A stretch of DNA of 64,000 nt, from assembly GCF_007923355.1 (NCBI RefSeq), contig NZ_VOGO01000009.1, forward strand, positions 1 to 64,000. Direction: 5' to 3'. Position 1 is the stretch's first letter; each line of letters starts with the position of its first letter. Positions 1-8,539 of this stretch are shown one piece after another. This stretch comes from Falsiphaeobacter marinintestinus (GTDB lineage Bacteria; Pseudomonadota; Alphaproteobacteria; Rhodobacterales; Rhodobacteraceae). The translations under genes and the position numbers were made by a program. Below the pieces are notes generated by a model. That model had not been told where the DNA came from and did not search any database. It worked only from the letters and a program-made list of their open reading frames with translations.

Positions 1-41
1 CGCGCCATCTGCGCGTCGCTCAACCAAAAAAGATCAGACAT
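1..41 (-). CDS. IS5-type transposase, N-terminal fragment cut by the window edge
   Basis: The minus strand from base 41 reads MSDLFWLSDAQMA and then runs off the window. This is the characteristic start of IS5-family (IS427-like) DDE transposases, which catalyse cut-and-paste transposition of their own element. Only 13 codons are visible, so whether the gene is intact cannot be judged. The element lies just upstream of the divergent protease/caspase operon at 353-5113, suggesting a region open to insertions. Family assignment rests on the N-terminal signature alone. Confidence 0.6.
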   Translation of the reverse strand, partial: MSDLFWLSDAQMA

Positions 42-107
42 GTTCACCGCTCGTTTTTCGAACCGTGAATCACGCTGCCAGTCGGAAATCAATGGGTCCT
101 GAGCCTA
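1..107 (-). mobile_element. Probable end of an IS5-type insertion sequence
   Basis: The transposase start at base 41 implies that the end of the element lies a few tens of bases further right. A plausible terminal repeat, read inward on the minus strand, begins near base 107 with AGGCTCAGGACCC. The exact boundary, the partner inverted repeat and the target duplication cannot be seen because the rest of the element lies outside the window. Confidence 0.3.
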
Positions 108-352
108 ACTATAAGGCCGGATCAATTCAGCGGGGGAGGATCACTTGTGCCAAAGTGGTCGATTTTGCTCTGCACCGGTCGCCGGGAAACAGGTCGCCGT
201 TGACTTCAATTGCGCAAACTCCGGCAGTGTGCTAATATTGGTCATTATTTTTGAATTTTCGTCTTTGGCTTCTGGGCCGATCAATACATCTAATTCTGCA
301 ACATACTCTTTTTTTGATTTTGGCATCTTTAGTGACTACTGGAAAATGACGC
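108..352. other. Intergenic spacer between the IS end and the protease operon
   Basis: No gene in this stretch can be supported with confidence. A 61-codon minus-strand reading frame (141-326, starting MPKSKKEYVAELDVL) looks somewhat protein-like in its first 40 residues and could be a gene truncated by the insertion sequence, but it lacks a good ribosome binding site and matches no family I recognise. The AT-rich stretch around 300-335 is the likely place for the promoter of the gene at 353. Confidence 0.3.
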
Positions 353-2518
353 ATGTCCAATGACACGCCTGGGTTTTGGCTCCAACAGGGGATGCGCGAA
401 GATTTGGTCGATCTGAGGGATCAGCCCTACACCCCGAATCTCGCAGTGCTGCGGCAGGAATTTCTAATAGACCACAGACTCATGCACAACGTGCCTGAAA
501 CAAACATGCGTCGCCCCATCTTTGGTGTCCGAAATCAGGGTCAAAGCGGGCGTTGTGTGGGGCATTCTCTGGCCAATGCCATCGATTTGCAGCGTAGCAT
601 GCAAGTCTTGCGGCAAGATAGACCGACCGGCATTGACGGCGAGAACGGGTTAAACACCGATGATCCCGAGGTCGTCAGTGCAGATATGCTCTATCGTATG
701 GCGCGGTTTCATGACCTCTATCCGCGCGACGAAGAATTCGCCGAGAGCCAGACAGAGGGGATTTATTCACTACGATCCGCGATCAAGGGTTTTTATCACC
801 ACGGCGTTTGCCTTGACTGGCCGCAGCCGAGTGTCTGTGGTGAGGATTTTCGATGGCAAAGCGAATGCTATTTCGCAGATGGTTCAGACGCAAAGCGGAA
901 TTTCCCTAGCGTTGCGCAAGCGAAACGGGCCAAACATATTGGTCTGGGCGCTTATTACCGGCTGGCATCAGTTCTCAACCATTATCACGCCGCTCTCAAC
1001 GACGCAGAAGCGATACTTGTCTCAGCCAAGACCCATGACGGCTGGAGTGCTCCAGAAGGCTATCGCAACGACGGTAAGATCAAATGGTCACCGGCCAATT
1101 GCCGCACTGGCAGCCATGCTTTTGTGATCGTAGGGTATGACAAAGACGGCTTCCACGTCCTGAATTCATGGGGTGAACAGTGGGGCGGCTACAAGGGCCA
1201 AGCTGGGATTGGGCTTTGGTCCTATGCAGACTGGGCGCACAATATCATTGATGGCTGGGTGCTGCGGCTGGGTGTGCATGCGCCCAATGCTTTTGGCGCG
1301 GCGATCGGCGAAAAAGGTACCAAAGGTCTTATCGGTAAGATCGCCTCTGGCTCGCCGCCCTGTCTTGAGCTTATCGGCCACTACATGCATCTCGATGACG
1401 GGACGCACGTGAGCACAGGTTCTTATCCTTCGTTCGACGACGGCTGGTCCAAGACGCACAGCTATCTGTGTGATACTTTCAAGGCCAGACACTATGCCGA
1501 TCTGATCAGTGACAAGCCGCGCTACAAAGGTGTGCTGGTGTGGATACCAGGCAGTTTCGAAGGTATAAAGCAGGCCTTCGGCGCTGCCGTGCAACGTAAG
1601 GATCAGATCAAGGGTATGGGTCTTTATCCATACTCGCTTTTCTGGTGCAACGGTTTCGCAGAAAAGTCGATCGAGGTGCTACAGGGGCTTTTCAAAAGCT
1701 GCGAAGAGCAGGCAGGCTCCAATGCCGAACATCTCGACGCGCTGATCGAGAACGAGGTTCGTGGCGTCGGACGGGCGATCTGGCGCGACATGGAGATGGC
1801 GGCAAAACGTGCAATCACCGGGTCGCGCGAATTGCCCATCGAAAGTGTTCGTGAAATCTATGAAGGTGAAGAAGCGCTCGGACCCATAGCTGATTTCTTC
1901 GACGAATTGTTAGAACTTGTTGAATCGTCCAAGACCGAATTGCACATTGTCACCGAGGGCGCCGGCGTTCTGATCCTGCACGAAGCGTTGATGTACCTGG
2001 CAGCTAAACGTCGTCATACTGCTGGCACCGAAGGTACGGCCGGTCTACCGCAAGATTTGATAACTTCCTTGCACCTTGTTCTGCCTGCCATCGGCTTGCC
2101 GCGCGCCCGCGACCGGATTCTTCCCTTGATTGCCGCAATGAACAACGGAGCGGAAAATCGCGCGCATGTCTATGTGCCCAATGCAGAATTGGAAAGCCGG
2201 GTGTGCTTTGGCGCTTACGGAAAATCAATTCTCCACCTTGTCAGCAGGGCGTTCGAAGATCGGATGCCCGCTAACGGCACCGCTATGAACCGGGCCTCGT
2301 CTACTGTGGGCAAGCCACGCAACTTCCTTGGGATGGCGGACGGGCCCGATAACGCAGGCCTCTTTGACGAGAAGACGATCGTCAGGCTTGCCGAGGTTTC
2401 TGACCCGCAATTCGAACGCATATCTGTCCCGCAAACTGTACTGGCAAATGACCCGAAATTCTTCGCCGAAATTGTCCAAAGCATAAAGGCACTAAGCGAC
2501 CCGAAGTCACATCCCTGA
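353..2518 (+). CDS. Papain-like (C1) cysteine protease with C-terminal pseudo-alpha/beta-hydrolase-like domain
   Basis: This 721-residue protein has a C1 papain-type peptidase domain at about 45-310. The oxyanion Gln62, nucleophile Cys68 (NQGQSGRC), His255 (GSHAFVIVGY) and Asn271 (NSWGEQWGG) are all present, so proteolysis is expected. Residues about 390-635 resemble an alpha/beta-hydrolase fold with a strand-elbow-helix at HIVTEGAGV, but the usual Ser of GxSxG is Gly536, so that part is probably a non-catalytic binding or partner domain. There is no signal peptide or membrane segment, so a cytosolic or specially exported protein is inferred. It is followed after 12 bases by the caspase fusion gene and almost certainly co-transcribed with it. 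The bacterial substrate is unknown. C1 assignment is strong; the second domain is an inference from pattern. Confidence 0.8.
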   Translation: MSNDTPGFWLQQGMREDLVDLRDQPYTPNLAVLRQEFLIDHRLMHNVPETNMRRPIFGVRNQGQSGRCVGHSLANAIDLQRSMQVLRQDRPTGIDGENGLNTDDPEVVSADMLYRMARFHDLYPRDEEFAESQTEGIYSLRSAIKGFYHHGVCLDWPQPSVCGEDFRWQSECYFADGSDAKRNFPSVAQAKRAKHIGLGAYYRLASVLNHYHAALNDAEAILVSAKTHDGWSAPEGYRNDGKIKWSPANCRTGSHAFVIVGYDKDGFHVLNSWGEQWGGYKGQAGIGLWSYADWAHNIIDGWVLRLGVHAPNAFGAAIGEKGTKGLIGKIASGSPPCLELIGHYMHLDDGTHVSTGSYPSFDDGWSKTHSYLCDTFKARHYADLISDKPRYKGVLVWIPGSFEGIKQAFGAAVQRKDQIKGMGLYPYSLFWCNGFAEKSIEVLQGLFKSCEEQAGSNAEHLDALIENEVRGVGRAIWRDMEMAAKRAITGSRELPIESVREIYEGEEALGPIADFFDELLELVESSKTELHIVTEGAGVLILHEALMYLAAKRRHTAGTEGTAGLPQDLITSLHLVLPAIGLPRARDRILPLIAAMNNGAENRAHVYVPNAELESRVCFGAYGKSILHLVSRAFEDRMPANGTAMNRASSTVGKPRNFLGMADGPDNAGLFDEKTIVRLAEVSDPQFERISVPQTVLANDPKFFAEIVQSIKALSDPKSHP

Positions 2519-2530
2519 AGGAGATTATCC

Positions 2531-5113
2531 ATGCCCAAGAAGATTTCCATAGATGAGCTGATGGCCAAGATGGCCGATCTGGACACTGATCAGTCGGACC
2601 TCTCGCAATACTTCTTGATAGATGAAGACGCGTCTCGCCCATTCGCACCTCAATTCACCCTCAATCCGCAGACGGTAAGTATCCCCAAAGGTGCCGATGC
2701 CGCAGCGCGGTCAGCTGCCGCGATGAATGGTGCGAACTGGTTTGCACGGATGCATCGGCAGGGTCAGTTCTACAAGCGGCTTCGCAATGGGTATCAGGGT
2801 CCGATTATCGTTTCAGAGGGAGATAGCTGGTTTCAGTATCCGATCCTGCTGCGTGATACGATCGACCACTTGTCCGATGACTATGCGATATTCTCGCTTG
2901 GCGCGGCGGGCGACCTGTTACAGAACATGGCAGACAAAAACGAATTCATCGGGGCGATCCGGGACAAGGGTGCCGAGATTTTGCTGCTGTCTGGTGGAGG
3001 GAACGATCTTGTGGCCGGCGGCGCGCTGGCGCTGCATCTTGAAGAGTTTGATGCCAATCTCCAGCCCGCGGACTACTTGCTGCCGTCTTTTCAGGCGCTA
3101 TTGGACAACGCACTTGTGCAATATACGCGCATGTTCGAACTGGTCCGCCGCGACACACCGCATGTGAAGGTGCTGTGCCACGGATACGATTACCCGGTCC
3201 CCAACAAGGACCGCTGGCTTGGAAAGCCGATGGAATCGCGCGGTATCAAGGACCGGGCTCTGCAAAAGGCCATTGCCGCCTGCATGATGGACCAGTTCAA
3301 CCGCCGGCTGCGTCGTGCATGCAAGGCAATGCCACATGTAAGCTATATCGATTGTCGTGGAGTGGTTGGCGATCACCGGTGGCATGATGGTCTGCATCCG
3401 ACGAACGAAGGCTATGCCAGTGTGGCCCAGCTTTTTGCCCGCGAGATTGCAAAAATTGCCAACACTCGTAGCGGTCCGCCGATTGCGCGCAGCGGTCCGT
3501 TCGGAAATGCCGATGAACTGCGCCAAACCATAGAGGCCAATGCCAAGGTGAGTAGTCCCACCAGCTTGGGTAAAGGGCGATCGCTGCACATCGGGCTCGA
3601 TAGCGTCGATCCTGCGCATTACGCCGGTTGGGATGGCAAACTTCAATCCTGTGAAGCTGATGCCAAGGCGATGGAACGGCTGGCGAAGGACAATGGGTTC
3701 GCCTCGAAGTCACTGCTCACCTCGGCAGCAACCCGGGCCAAAGTCATCTCAGAAATCAAGGCCGCAGCCAGGGAACTGGAGGCTGGAAGTATGTTCCTGT
3801 TGACCGTGTCCGGCCATGGCGGTCGCATCCCGGACTTCAATCAGGATGAAGATCACGATGGCGATGAAAAGATGGACGAGACCCTGTGTCTGTTCGATTT
3901 TCAGCTTGCGGACGACGAGCTTTACATGCTCTGGGGCGAATTTCGCGCCGGTGTCCGAGTGCTGATGGTCGCCGATACCTGCCATTCGGGTTCGATGGTG
4001 CGGGCCGGACCCGCGATGCCGACATCACTTTTCGGCCAGCCGATTGAGCCGAAGGACCAAGGAGCCGTTCGCGCAATGCCGCTGGCCGTCGAAGAACGGG
4101 TCTGGATGCAGAATCGCGACGCCTATCGCGATGCGTCGCGTTCCTATAGCGCGATCAAGGAAAGCGTGATGATGGCGCCGCTGACAAGCCCGGTTAAGGC
4201 GTCTGTCCTCAGCCTCGGAGCCTGCAAAGACTCACAATTCGCAACCGACGGCCCGGACCACGGCGCGTTCACAGGAGCCTTGCTGGAGATCTGGAACGAC
4301 GGTCAGTTTGTGGGCGATTACCGAGCCTTCCGGGCAGCCATAGATGCACGGATCGGACGCGGAACCCAGACGCCGCAGTTGTTCGAAAAGTTGCATCGCG
4401 CGCCAAACTTCATCGGTGACATCCCCTTCAGCATCAATCCTGACAAGAAGGCGCGCAGCGTATCACCTGCCTACGCAGTAGCTGCCGTTTCACGCGAAGA
4501 AGCCAACGAGGGCCACGAGACCGACAGCCTGTCTGATGAGGATGTGCGTGCGATATTCGAGGCCAAACGGGGCCATGTACGAATGCGCAGTGGTGATGCC
4601 GCGCTGAACTGGTCGGAGTATTCGGATTTCGACGCCTTCATCAAGAGCCTCGGGCTTCAGCATTTCGGAACCGATGAGTTTTTGGTGCTTGGCGGCGCGC
4701 ACAGCACTCCGGGCGGGAACTGTGCCGGACTGAATACCTATCCCCCACGTGCGCTGTGGCCAAATATTGCCGCCACCGCGCGTGCGCTCGACGCAGTCAG
4801 GGTCAAACTGGGTCAGCCGATCGCTATTACCAATGCCTATCGCGCACCGGCCTACAACACCTGCATCGATGGGGCCTCAAGCAGCCTGCACATGCAATTC
4901 AACGCGCTTGACTTCAAGGTTCGTGCCATGTCCGCACCAGCAGTCGCGATGGCACTGCGATGGCTGCGCGACAAAGACGGTCTTTTTGTCGGCGGTATTG
5001 GGCGGTACAACAGCTTCACCCATATCGATACGCGCGGCAACAACGCGACCTGGTTTGCAGACTTTAAGGCTGCGCAAGTCCCGGACGCGTTCCCGATGCC
5101 GCCTGTCGTCTGA
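2531..5113 (+). CDS. SGNH hydrolase - caspase (C14) - peptidase M15 fusion protein
   Basis: This 860-residue protein carries three hydrolase domains. At about 88-310 is an SGNH/GDSL esterase: GDSW with Ser99, Gly126 region, GGND with Asn158, and DGLHP with Asp286/His289. At about 348-630 is a caspase/metacaspase-like domain with His429 (VSGHGG) and Cys484 (DTCHSG), plus an acidic Asp-rich loop at 437-450. At about 695-850 is a peptidase M15A-like domain with the zinc signature His787-x6-Asp794 and His831-x-Asp833. All catalytic residues are present. No signal peptide is seen; the first 60 residues are an unassigned N-terminal segment. The start is supported by AAGGAG upstream. Pairing with a papain-type protease suggests a proteolytic cascade, for conflict, defence or as an effector acting on envelope or peptidoglycan; that role is inference. 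Domain calls are firm. Confidence 0.85.
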   Translation: MPKKISIDELMAKMADLDTDQSDLSQYFLIDEDASRPFAPQFTLNPQTVSIPKGADAAARSAAAMNGANWFARMHRQGQFYKRLRNGYQGPIIVSEGDSWFQYPILLRDTIDHLSDDYAIFSLGAAGDLLQNMADKNEFIGAIRDKGAEILLLSGGGNDLVAGGALALHLEEFDANLQPADYLLPSFQALLDNALVQYTRMFELVRRDTPHVKVLCHGYDYPVPNKDRWLGKPMESRGIKDRALQKAIAACMMDQFNRRLRRACKAMPHVSYIDCRGVVGDHRWHDGLHPTNEGYASVAQLFAREIAKIANTRSGPPIARSGPFGNADELRQTIEANAKVSSPTSLGKGRSLHIGLDSVDPAHYAGWDGKLQSCEADAKAMERLAKDNGFASKSLLTSAATRAKVISEIKAAARELEAGSMFLLTVSGHGGRIPDFNQDEDHDGDEKMDETLCLFDFQLADDELYMLWGEFRAGVRVLMVADTCHSGSMVRAGPAMPTSLFGQPIEPKDQGAVRAMPLAVEERVWMQNRDAYRDASRSYSAIKESVMMAPLTSPVKASVLSLGACKDSQFATDGPDHGAFTGALLEIWNDGQFVGDYRAFRAAIDARIGRGTQTPQLFEKLHRAPNFIGDIPFSINPDKKARSVSPAYAVAAVSREEANEGHETDSLSDEDVRAIFEAKRGHVRMRSGDAALNWSEYSDFDAFIKSLGLQHFGTDEFLVLGGAHSTPGGNCAGLNTYPPRALWPNIAATARALDAVRVKLGQPIAITNAYRAPAYNTCIDGASSSLHMQFNALDFKVRAMSAPAVAMALRWLRDKDGLFVGGIGRYNSFTHIDTRGNNATWFADFKAAQVPDAFPMPPVV

Positions 5114-5131
5114 CAGCTCATGCCAATGGAA

Positions 5132-5148
5132 GGCGGTCTCGTACCGCC
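5132..5148 (+). other. Small hairpin downstream of the caspase fusion gene
   Basis: GGCGGT and ACCGCC form a perfect 6-bp stem around a 5-base loop, 19 bases after the stop codon. No T tract follows, so it is at most a transcript-stabilising hairpin. Confidence 0.25.
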
Positions 5149-5194
5149 CCATAAGACGTCATGGTCGTGGACGATAGATATGACACCTGACTGA

Positions 5195-5240
5195 CTTGAT
5201 CGGCTTGCCCTTGTGCGGGGCATCGATCAGGTTTTCTGTT
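5195..5240 (+). terminator. Rho-independent terminator-like hairpin after the protease operon
   Basis: CTTGATCG (5195-5202) pairs with CGATCAGG (5224-5231) with one G-U pair; the loop contains a partial inner stem, and TTTTCTGTT follows directly. The position, 80 bases after the caspase gene and before the convergent regulator gene, suits a terminator. The rest of 5114-5390 shows no gene I can support. Confidence 0.4.
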
Positions 5241-5390
5241 CAAGCACAGGTTTCCTTGGGTTGCCATTTCTGCGAGGGTGGTTCCAGTTTCCTGCGTTTT
5301 GAGCAGTTTTTGATGCTCATTGCCAAGTTCTCGGGCTTGGAGTTTCCTTTGTTTGTCTGATCCGTGCAAAGTTTGTTGCCAAGTCTCTGT

Positions 5391-6749
5391 TTAATCTTGA
5401 TCCGCGTAAGCGCGAAACGTTTGCAACACTCTTTCAAGGGTCTCTTGGTCGCGCGCGAAAAATCGCGATGCGACAGACTCGGCAGGGAAGTCCGGCCAGG
5501 TTTTCATCATTTCTTGAATGGTTTTCTTCGCCACGTTCTCATCACCATTGGCGTCGTAGGCCGTCGCAAGGAGCAACAGGCTAGGAGCACTAACCGGCAA
5601 GCCACGCTGTGCTGCGGTAGAGAAGGCTTCGATCGTGGCAGGATAGTTTTGAAGCATAAGTTGTGACGTGCCCCACATGCTGTTCGCGCCGAACCTGCCC
5701 ACACCGCTTCGGTAACGAGACGGGTCAGATACTTCGGACAGCAATAGCGCGTCGCCGGACAGAAGCGCGGTCAGGCCGGCCAAATCCAAAACATGGCCGT
5801 CTTCAGGCGATAACTCCAAAGCGATGCGTGCACGCTTCATGGCCTCGCCCACGTTCCCTTCTACTGCCAATGTCCATGCTTGCGCCGCCTGCGCCCAAGC
5901 GTCAGTCGGGCCATGTTCAAGACCGCGGGCCGCCATGTCCTGTGCTTGTGCAAGCAGATCGGAAGACGTCTCGGCGTCAGGGGACATAAAGGACAGCAGC
6001 GCAAGAACCTGAGCCGCGCCCGCGTACCCCGATGGCAAATGCGGATCCAGATTAATCGCATGGCGGAACGAGGCGAGCGCAATTTTCTGACGCTCTGAAT
6101 CGAAAAGCGGAAAGAACAAACCACGTGCTTGTTGCGCGATGTTGAATGACTGGACGCTGGTAACCGAACGCTCTTTCAGCGCCGCAAGTTCCGGTGTTTT
6201 TTCCTGTGCCGATGGGCCCTTGGAAGCGATAAGGGCATCACGGAAGAGTGCCGCTCCGGCTGCGATAACAAGTGCAGCCACAAGGGCGACTGCAAAAGTC
6301 ATCACCGGGCGAAAGGCGAAGCGCGGTTTGCGGGCGGCGGGATGAGCAGCTTCGACAACTTCCGGTGCAACAATGCGCTCAACGGCCTTGCCCGGCGCAA
6401 CTGTATCGAAGCTGGGCGTGTAGCTGCCAGCCTTGACGGTTATGCGAAGGTTTTCCGATTGCCCTTCAGTTGAATAGTACTCATCCAGCGCCCGCCGAAG
6501 GCGGCGGGCTTCGACACGAACAAGGTTTTGCGCGCTGCCCGCCTCATCAATCTCGCGGCCATAGACGGCGACTGCAACTGTCTTTCCCTTGATCGCACTC
6601 CCGCGACCGCTGATCTTTTCTTCTACAATATAGGTCAAAAAGTCCTGCAATCTCGCCGAGTTCACAAACCCTGGCGAGGCAACAATACGTTGGAGCGCCG
6701 CCCGGACGTCTTCAACGGGTGGCACGCGATGGCGTTTATGTTGTTCCAT
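5391..6749 (-). CDS. Membrane-anchored winged-helix/TPR regulator-like protein
   Basis: This 452-residue protein has an N-terminal DNA-binding-like region (about 10-115) with the RRLRRALDEYY...GSYTPSF pattern of winged-helix domains found in adenylate-cyclase-like and CadC-like TPR regulators. A single membrane span lies at about 147-169. Residues about 200-440 form alpha-helical TPR-like repeats (GYAGAAQVLALLS, DAWAQAAQAWTLA, GHVLDLAGLTALL). The topology suggests a cytoplasmic DNA-binding head and a periplasmic TPR sensor tail. It is convergent with the protease operon and divergent from the operon beginning near 6.8 kb, which it could regulate. Targets are unknown. Confidence 0.65.
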   Translation of the reverse strand: MEQHKRHRVPPVEDVRAALQRIVASPGFVNSARLQDFLTYIVEEKISGRGSAIKGKTVAVAVYGREIDEAGSAQNLVRVEARRLRRALDEYYSTEGQSENLRITVKAGSYTPSFDTVAPGKAVERIVAPEVVEAAHPAARKPRFAFRPVMTFAVALVAALVIAAGAALFRDALIASKGPSAQEKTPELAALKERSVTSVQSFNIAQQARGLFFPLFDSERQKIALASFRHAINLDPHLPSGYAGAAQVLALLSFMSPDAETSSDLLAQAQDMAARGLEHGPTDAWAQAAQAWTLAVEGNVGEAMKRARIALELSPEDGHVLDLAGLTALLSGDALLLSEVSDPSRYRSGVGRFGANSMWGTSQLMLQNYPATIEAFSTAAQRGLPVSAPSLLLLATAYDANGDENVAKKTIQEMMKTWPDFPAESVASRFFARDQETLERVLQTFRAYADQD

Positions 6750-6843
6750 GCGTTGTCCAAATCACCCCAAACTAACGGTGACTCACTCCCTCGGTTCTGT
6801 CACCTTAGCACAATATGGGGGTCCCAACTTTAAAGGCAACGCA

Positions 6844-7074
6844 GTGGACGCTGAACAGCTACACACGCTTCTTCCGGAATTCGCGCACTCAGATGTTGAG
6901 TACGCGACCAGCTTACCTGCCGTCCAGGCTGCCATGAAAGATCTCAGGTTCGCGCTTGCAGAATTAACGCGTTGCGCTCCGGGAACGAAATCCAAGCAGG
7001 ATTGGGAATTAACCAAAGAAGAACTTTTAACCGAGATTCGGCGTCTGACACAGAAAGCGTGCCAGCGATCATGA
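6844..7074 (+). CDS. Small hypothetical protein
   Basis: A 76-codon frame starts at GTG 6844 (VDAEQLHTLL...) and ends 87 bases before the metallo-hydrolase gene. The frame is open further upstream to an ATG at 6748, but that would overlap the start of the divergent regulator, so the GTG is preferred. The protein is helical and charged, with no recognised domain (ALAELTRCAPG, WELTKEELLTEIRRL). It could be the leading gene of the operon or a chance frame. The upstream stretch contains GGTGAC (6777-6782) and GTCACC (6799-6804), an inverted pair that may be part of the divergent promoter region. Confidence 0.3.
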   Translation: MDAEQLHTLLPEFAHSDVEYATSLPAVQAAMKDLRFALAELTRCAPGTKSKQDWELTKEELLTEIRRLTQKACQRS

Positions 7075-7161
7075 TCGAAAAACGCCACCGGATCAGCTTT
7101 GGATCTGAAGCTGGGACACAGAGGAAACCATACCAATACGTATCTTAGAGAGGAGAGCTTT

Positions 7162-8463
7162 ATGAGCAATGCTAGCAACCCATATGGTAAACGCCCCGGA
7201 GGCGGGATCACACTTCCCGAGTATTTCCGGCCCACGCCCGGCTGTACCAGCAACAACTTTTTCCCCCCGAATGAGCCTTTGCCAAAGGGCGAAATGCGGA
7301 TTTGCTTTACCGGCAGCACGCCATGGCCACCAACGCTGAAGCAGTCGGGCACGTCCATCGTACTGGAGCTTGGAAACGGTACACCGTTCCCGCGCCGCCT
7401 GTTTTTCGATTTCGGCAATGGCTGTGTGAAAAACATCATCCAGCTTGGCATTCTGCCGCCCATGGTACGCGATATTTTCATCAGCCACCTGCACGTCGAC
7501 CACTATGCTGACCTGCCCTACTTCATGCCATTCCGCGCCTGGGGTGGCGGTTGGCGCAACGGGTTGCGTATTTTTGGGCCAAACGGTGACCGGCCAGAAA
7601 CCGGCACGCAGTACATGGTCGACAAGATGCACGAGATGATGACGTGGCACCTTGAAAACTTTGATCACTGCCCGATCGGCGCTGGCTATGACACCGAAGT
7701 TGTCGAGTTTGATTACAAAGACGACAACGGCATCTGCTTGCAGGAAGAGGGTCTGACCGTCCGTCACTGGGGCCGTAGCCACGTCAAAAACGGTGCCTCC
7801 GCGTACCGCGTTGACTGGGAAGAGGCTGGATTGTCCTTTGTCTGGACCGGCGATGGACGCCCGGATGAAAGCACCATTGAGTTTGCCAAGGGTTGCGACG
7901 TTTTCGTGACCGAAGGCCAGGCCGACCTGCCGCAGCTATTGAACTATAAGTACGGCACGCCGAAAGAGGTGCTCGAATTCACGCTCGACACCTATCACAC
8001 GCCTTACTACGCCGCAGGGTATCTGATGAACCAGATCCAGCCGCGTGTTGGCATGATTTGCCACTACACCGAAGAACCCGAAGGCGAAGGTATATCTGAG
8101 ATTCGCGCGCATTGGGACGGGTTGTTCCTGTGGGGTGGCCCGGACATCAAAGTCATCAACGTGACCAAGGACCGGATTTGGGAACGTATGGCCCTGCGCC
8201 CGGAAACGCCGGCGATGCAGCCACCCAACCCCAAAACGCTTCCCGTAGAGAATTTCCCGGATGGGAAGCTTCCGGAGTACATTCAGATGCCCAAACCGCG
8301 CCTTCCGCGGGAAGAGCAGCAGGATGCCTATTTGCGGGATCGGGAACTGGACCCGACGCTGTATTACCCACCGGACGTCGCCCGACCGCTGAACCAGCAC
8401 TACGACGAGGAAACGTTCCGCATGGACATTCAGGCGCTGATCGACGCGCGCGAAGGCCGCTGA
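7162..8463 (+). CDS. Metallo-beta-lactamase-fold hydrolase (GntH-like)
   Basis: This 433-residue MBL-fold enzyme has the metal motif HLHVDH at 109-114, a further His in the RSHVKNGA segment and an Asp in the WTGDGRP segment, as expected for a dinuclear metal site. The start at ATG 7162 follows a strong AGAGGAGAG site; an in-frame ATG at 7099 is less likely. It is longer than tRNase Z or arylsulfatase relatives, with a proline-rich C-terminal tail from about 350. It resembles proteins often named after guanitoxin biosynthesis GntH, but nothing else of that pathway is present, so that name should not be read as function. A COG0523 GTPase follows, suggesting assisted metal loading. No signal peptide, so cytoplasmic. 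The fold is certain; the substrate is unknown. Confidence 0.8.
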   Translation: MSNASNPYGKRPGGGITLPEYFRPTPGCTSNNFFPPNEPLPKGEMRICFTGSTPWPPTLKQSGTSIVLELGNGTPFPRRLFFDFGNGCVKNIIQLGILPPMVRDIFISHLHVDHYADLPYFMPFRAWGGGWRNGLRIFGPNGDRPETGTQYMVDKMHEMMTWHLENFDHCPIGAGYDTEVVEFDYKDDNGICLQEEGLTVRHWGRSHVKNGASAYRVDWEEAGLSFVWTGDGRPDESTIEFAKGCDVFVTEGQADLPQLLNYKYGTPKEVLEFTLDTYHTPYYAAGYLMNQIQPRVGMICHYTEEPEGEGISEIRAHWDGLFLWGGPDIKVINVTKDRIWERMALRPETPAMQPPNPKTLPVENFPDGKLPEYIQMPKPRLPREEQQDAYLRDRELDPTLYYPPDVARPLNQHYDEETFRMDIQALIDAREGR

Positions 8464-8481
8464 GACCCTTTTGAAAACCAG

Positions 8482-8508
8482 CCGCTGCGCCACTTGTTGG
8501 CGTGGCGG
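8482..8508 (+). other. Hairpin between the MBL hydrolase and GTPase genes
   Basis: An 11-bp stem (two G-U pairs) forms between CCGCTGCGCCA and TGGCGTGGCGG around a 5-base loop. No T tract follows, so it more likely sets mRNA stability or partial read-through inside the operon than full termination. Confidence 0.35.
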
Positions 8509-8539
8509 TGTCACATCCAATTTCCGAAAGAGTTGAGCG

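Noticed and set aside
145-363. Plus-strand 72-codon frame ahead of the papain-like gene
   Set aside because: No ribosome site, overlaps the next start, low-complexity hydrophobic stretch without family resemblance.
5118-5437. Minus-strand short frames downstream of the caspase fusion gene
   Set aside because: They overlap the hairpin region, lack ribosome sites and match nothing I recognise.
7162-8463. Guanitoxin biosynthesis operon
   Set aside because: Only the GntH-like MBL protein is present; none of the other toxin genes occurs nearby.
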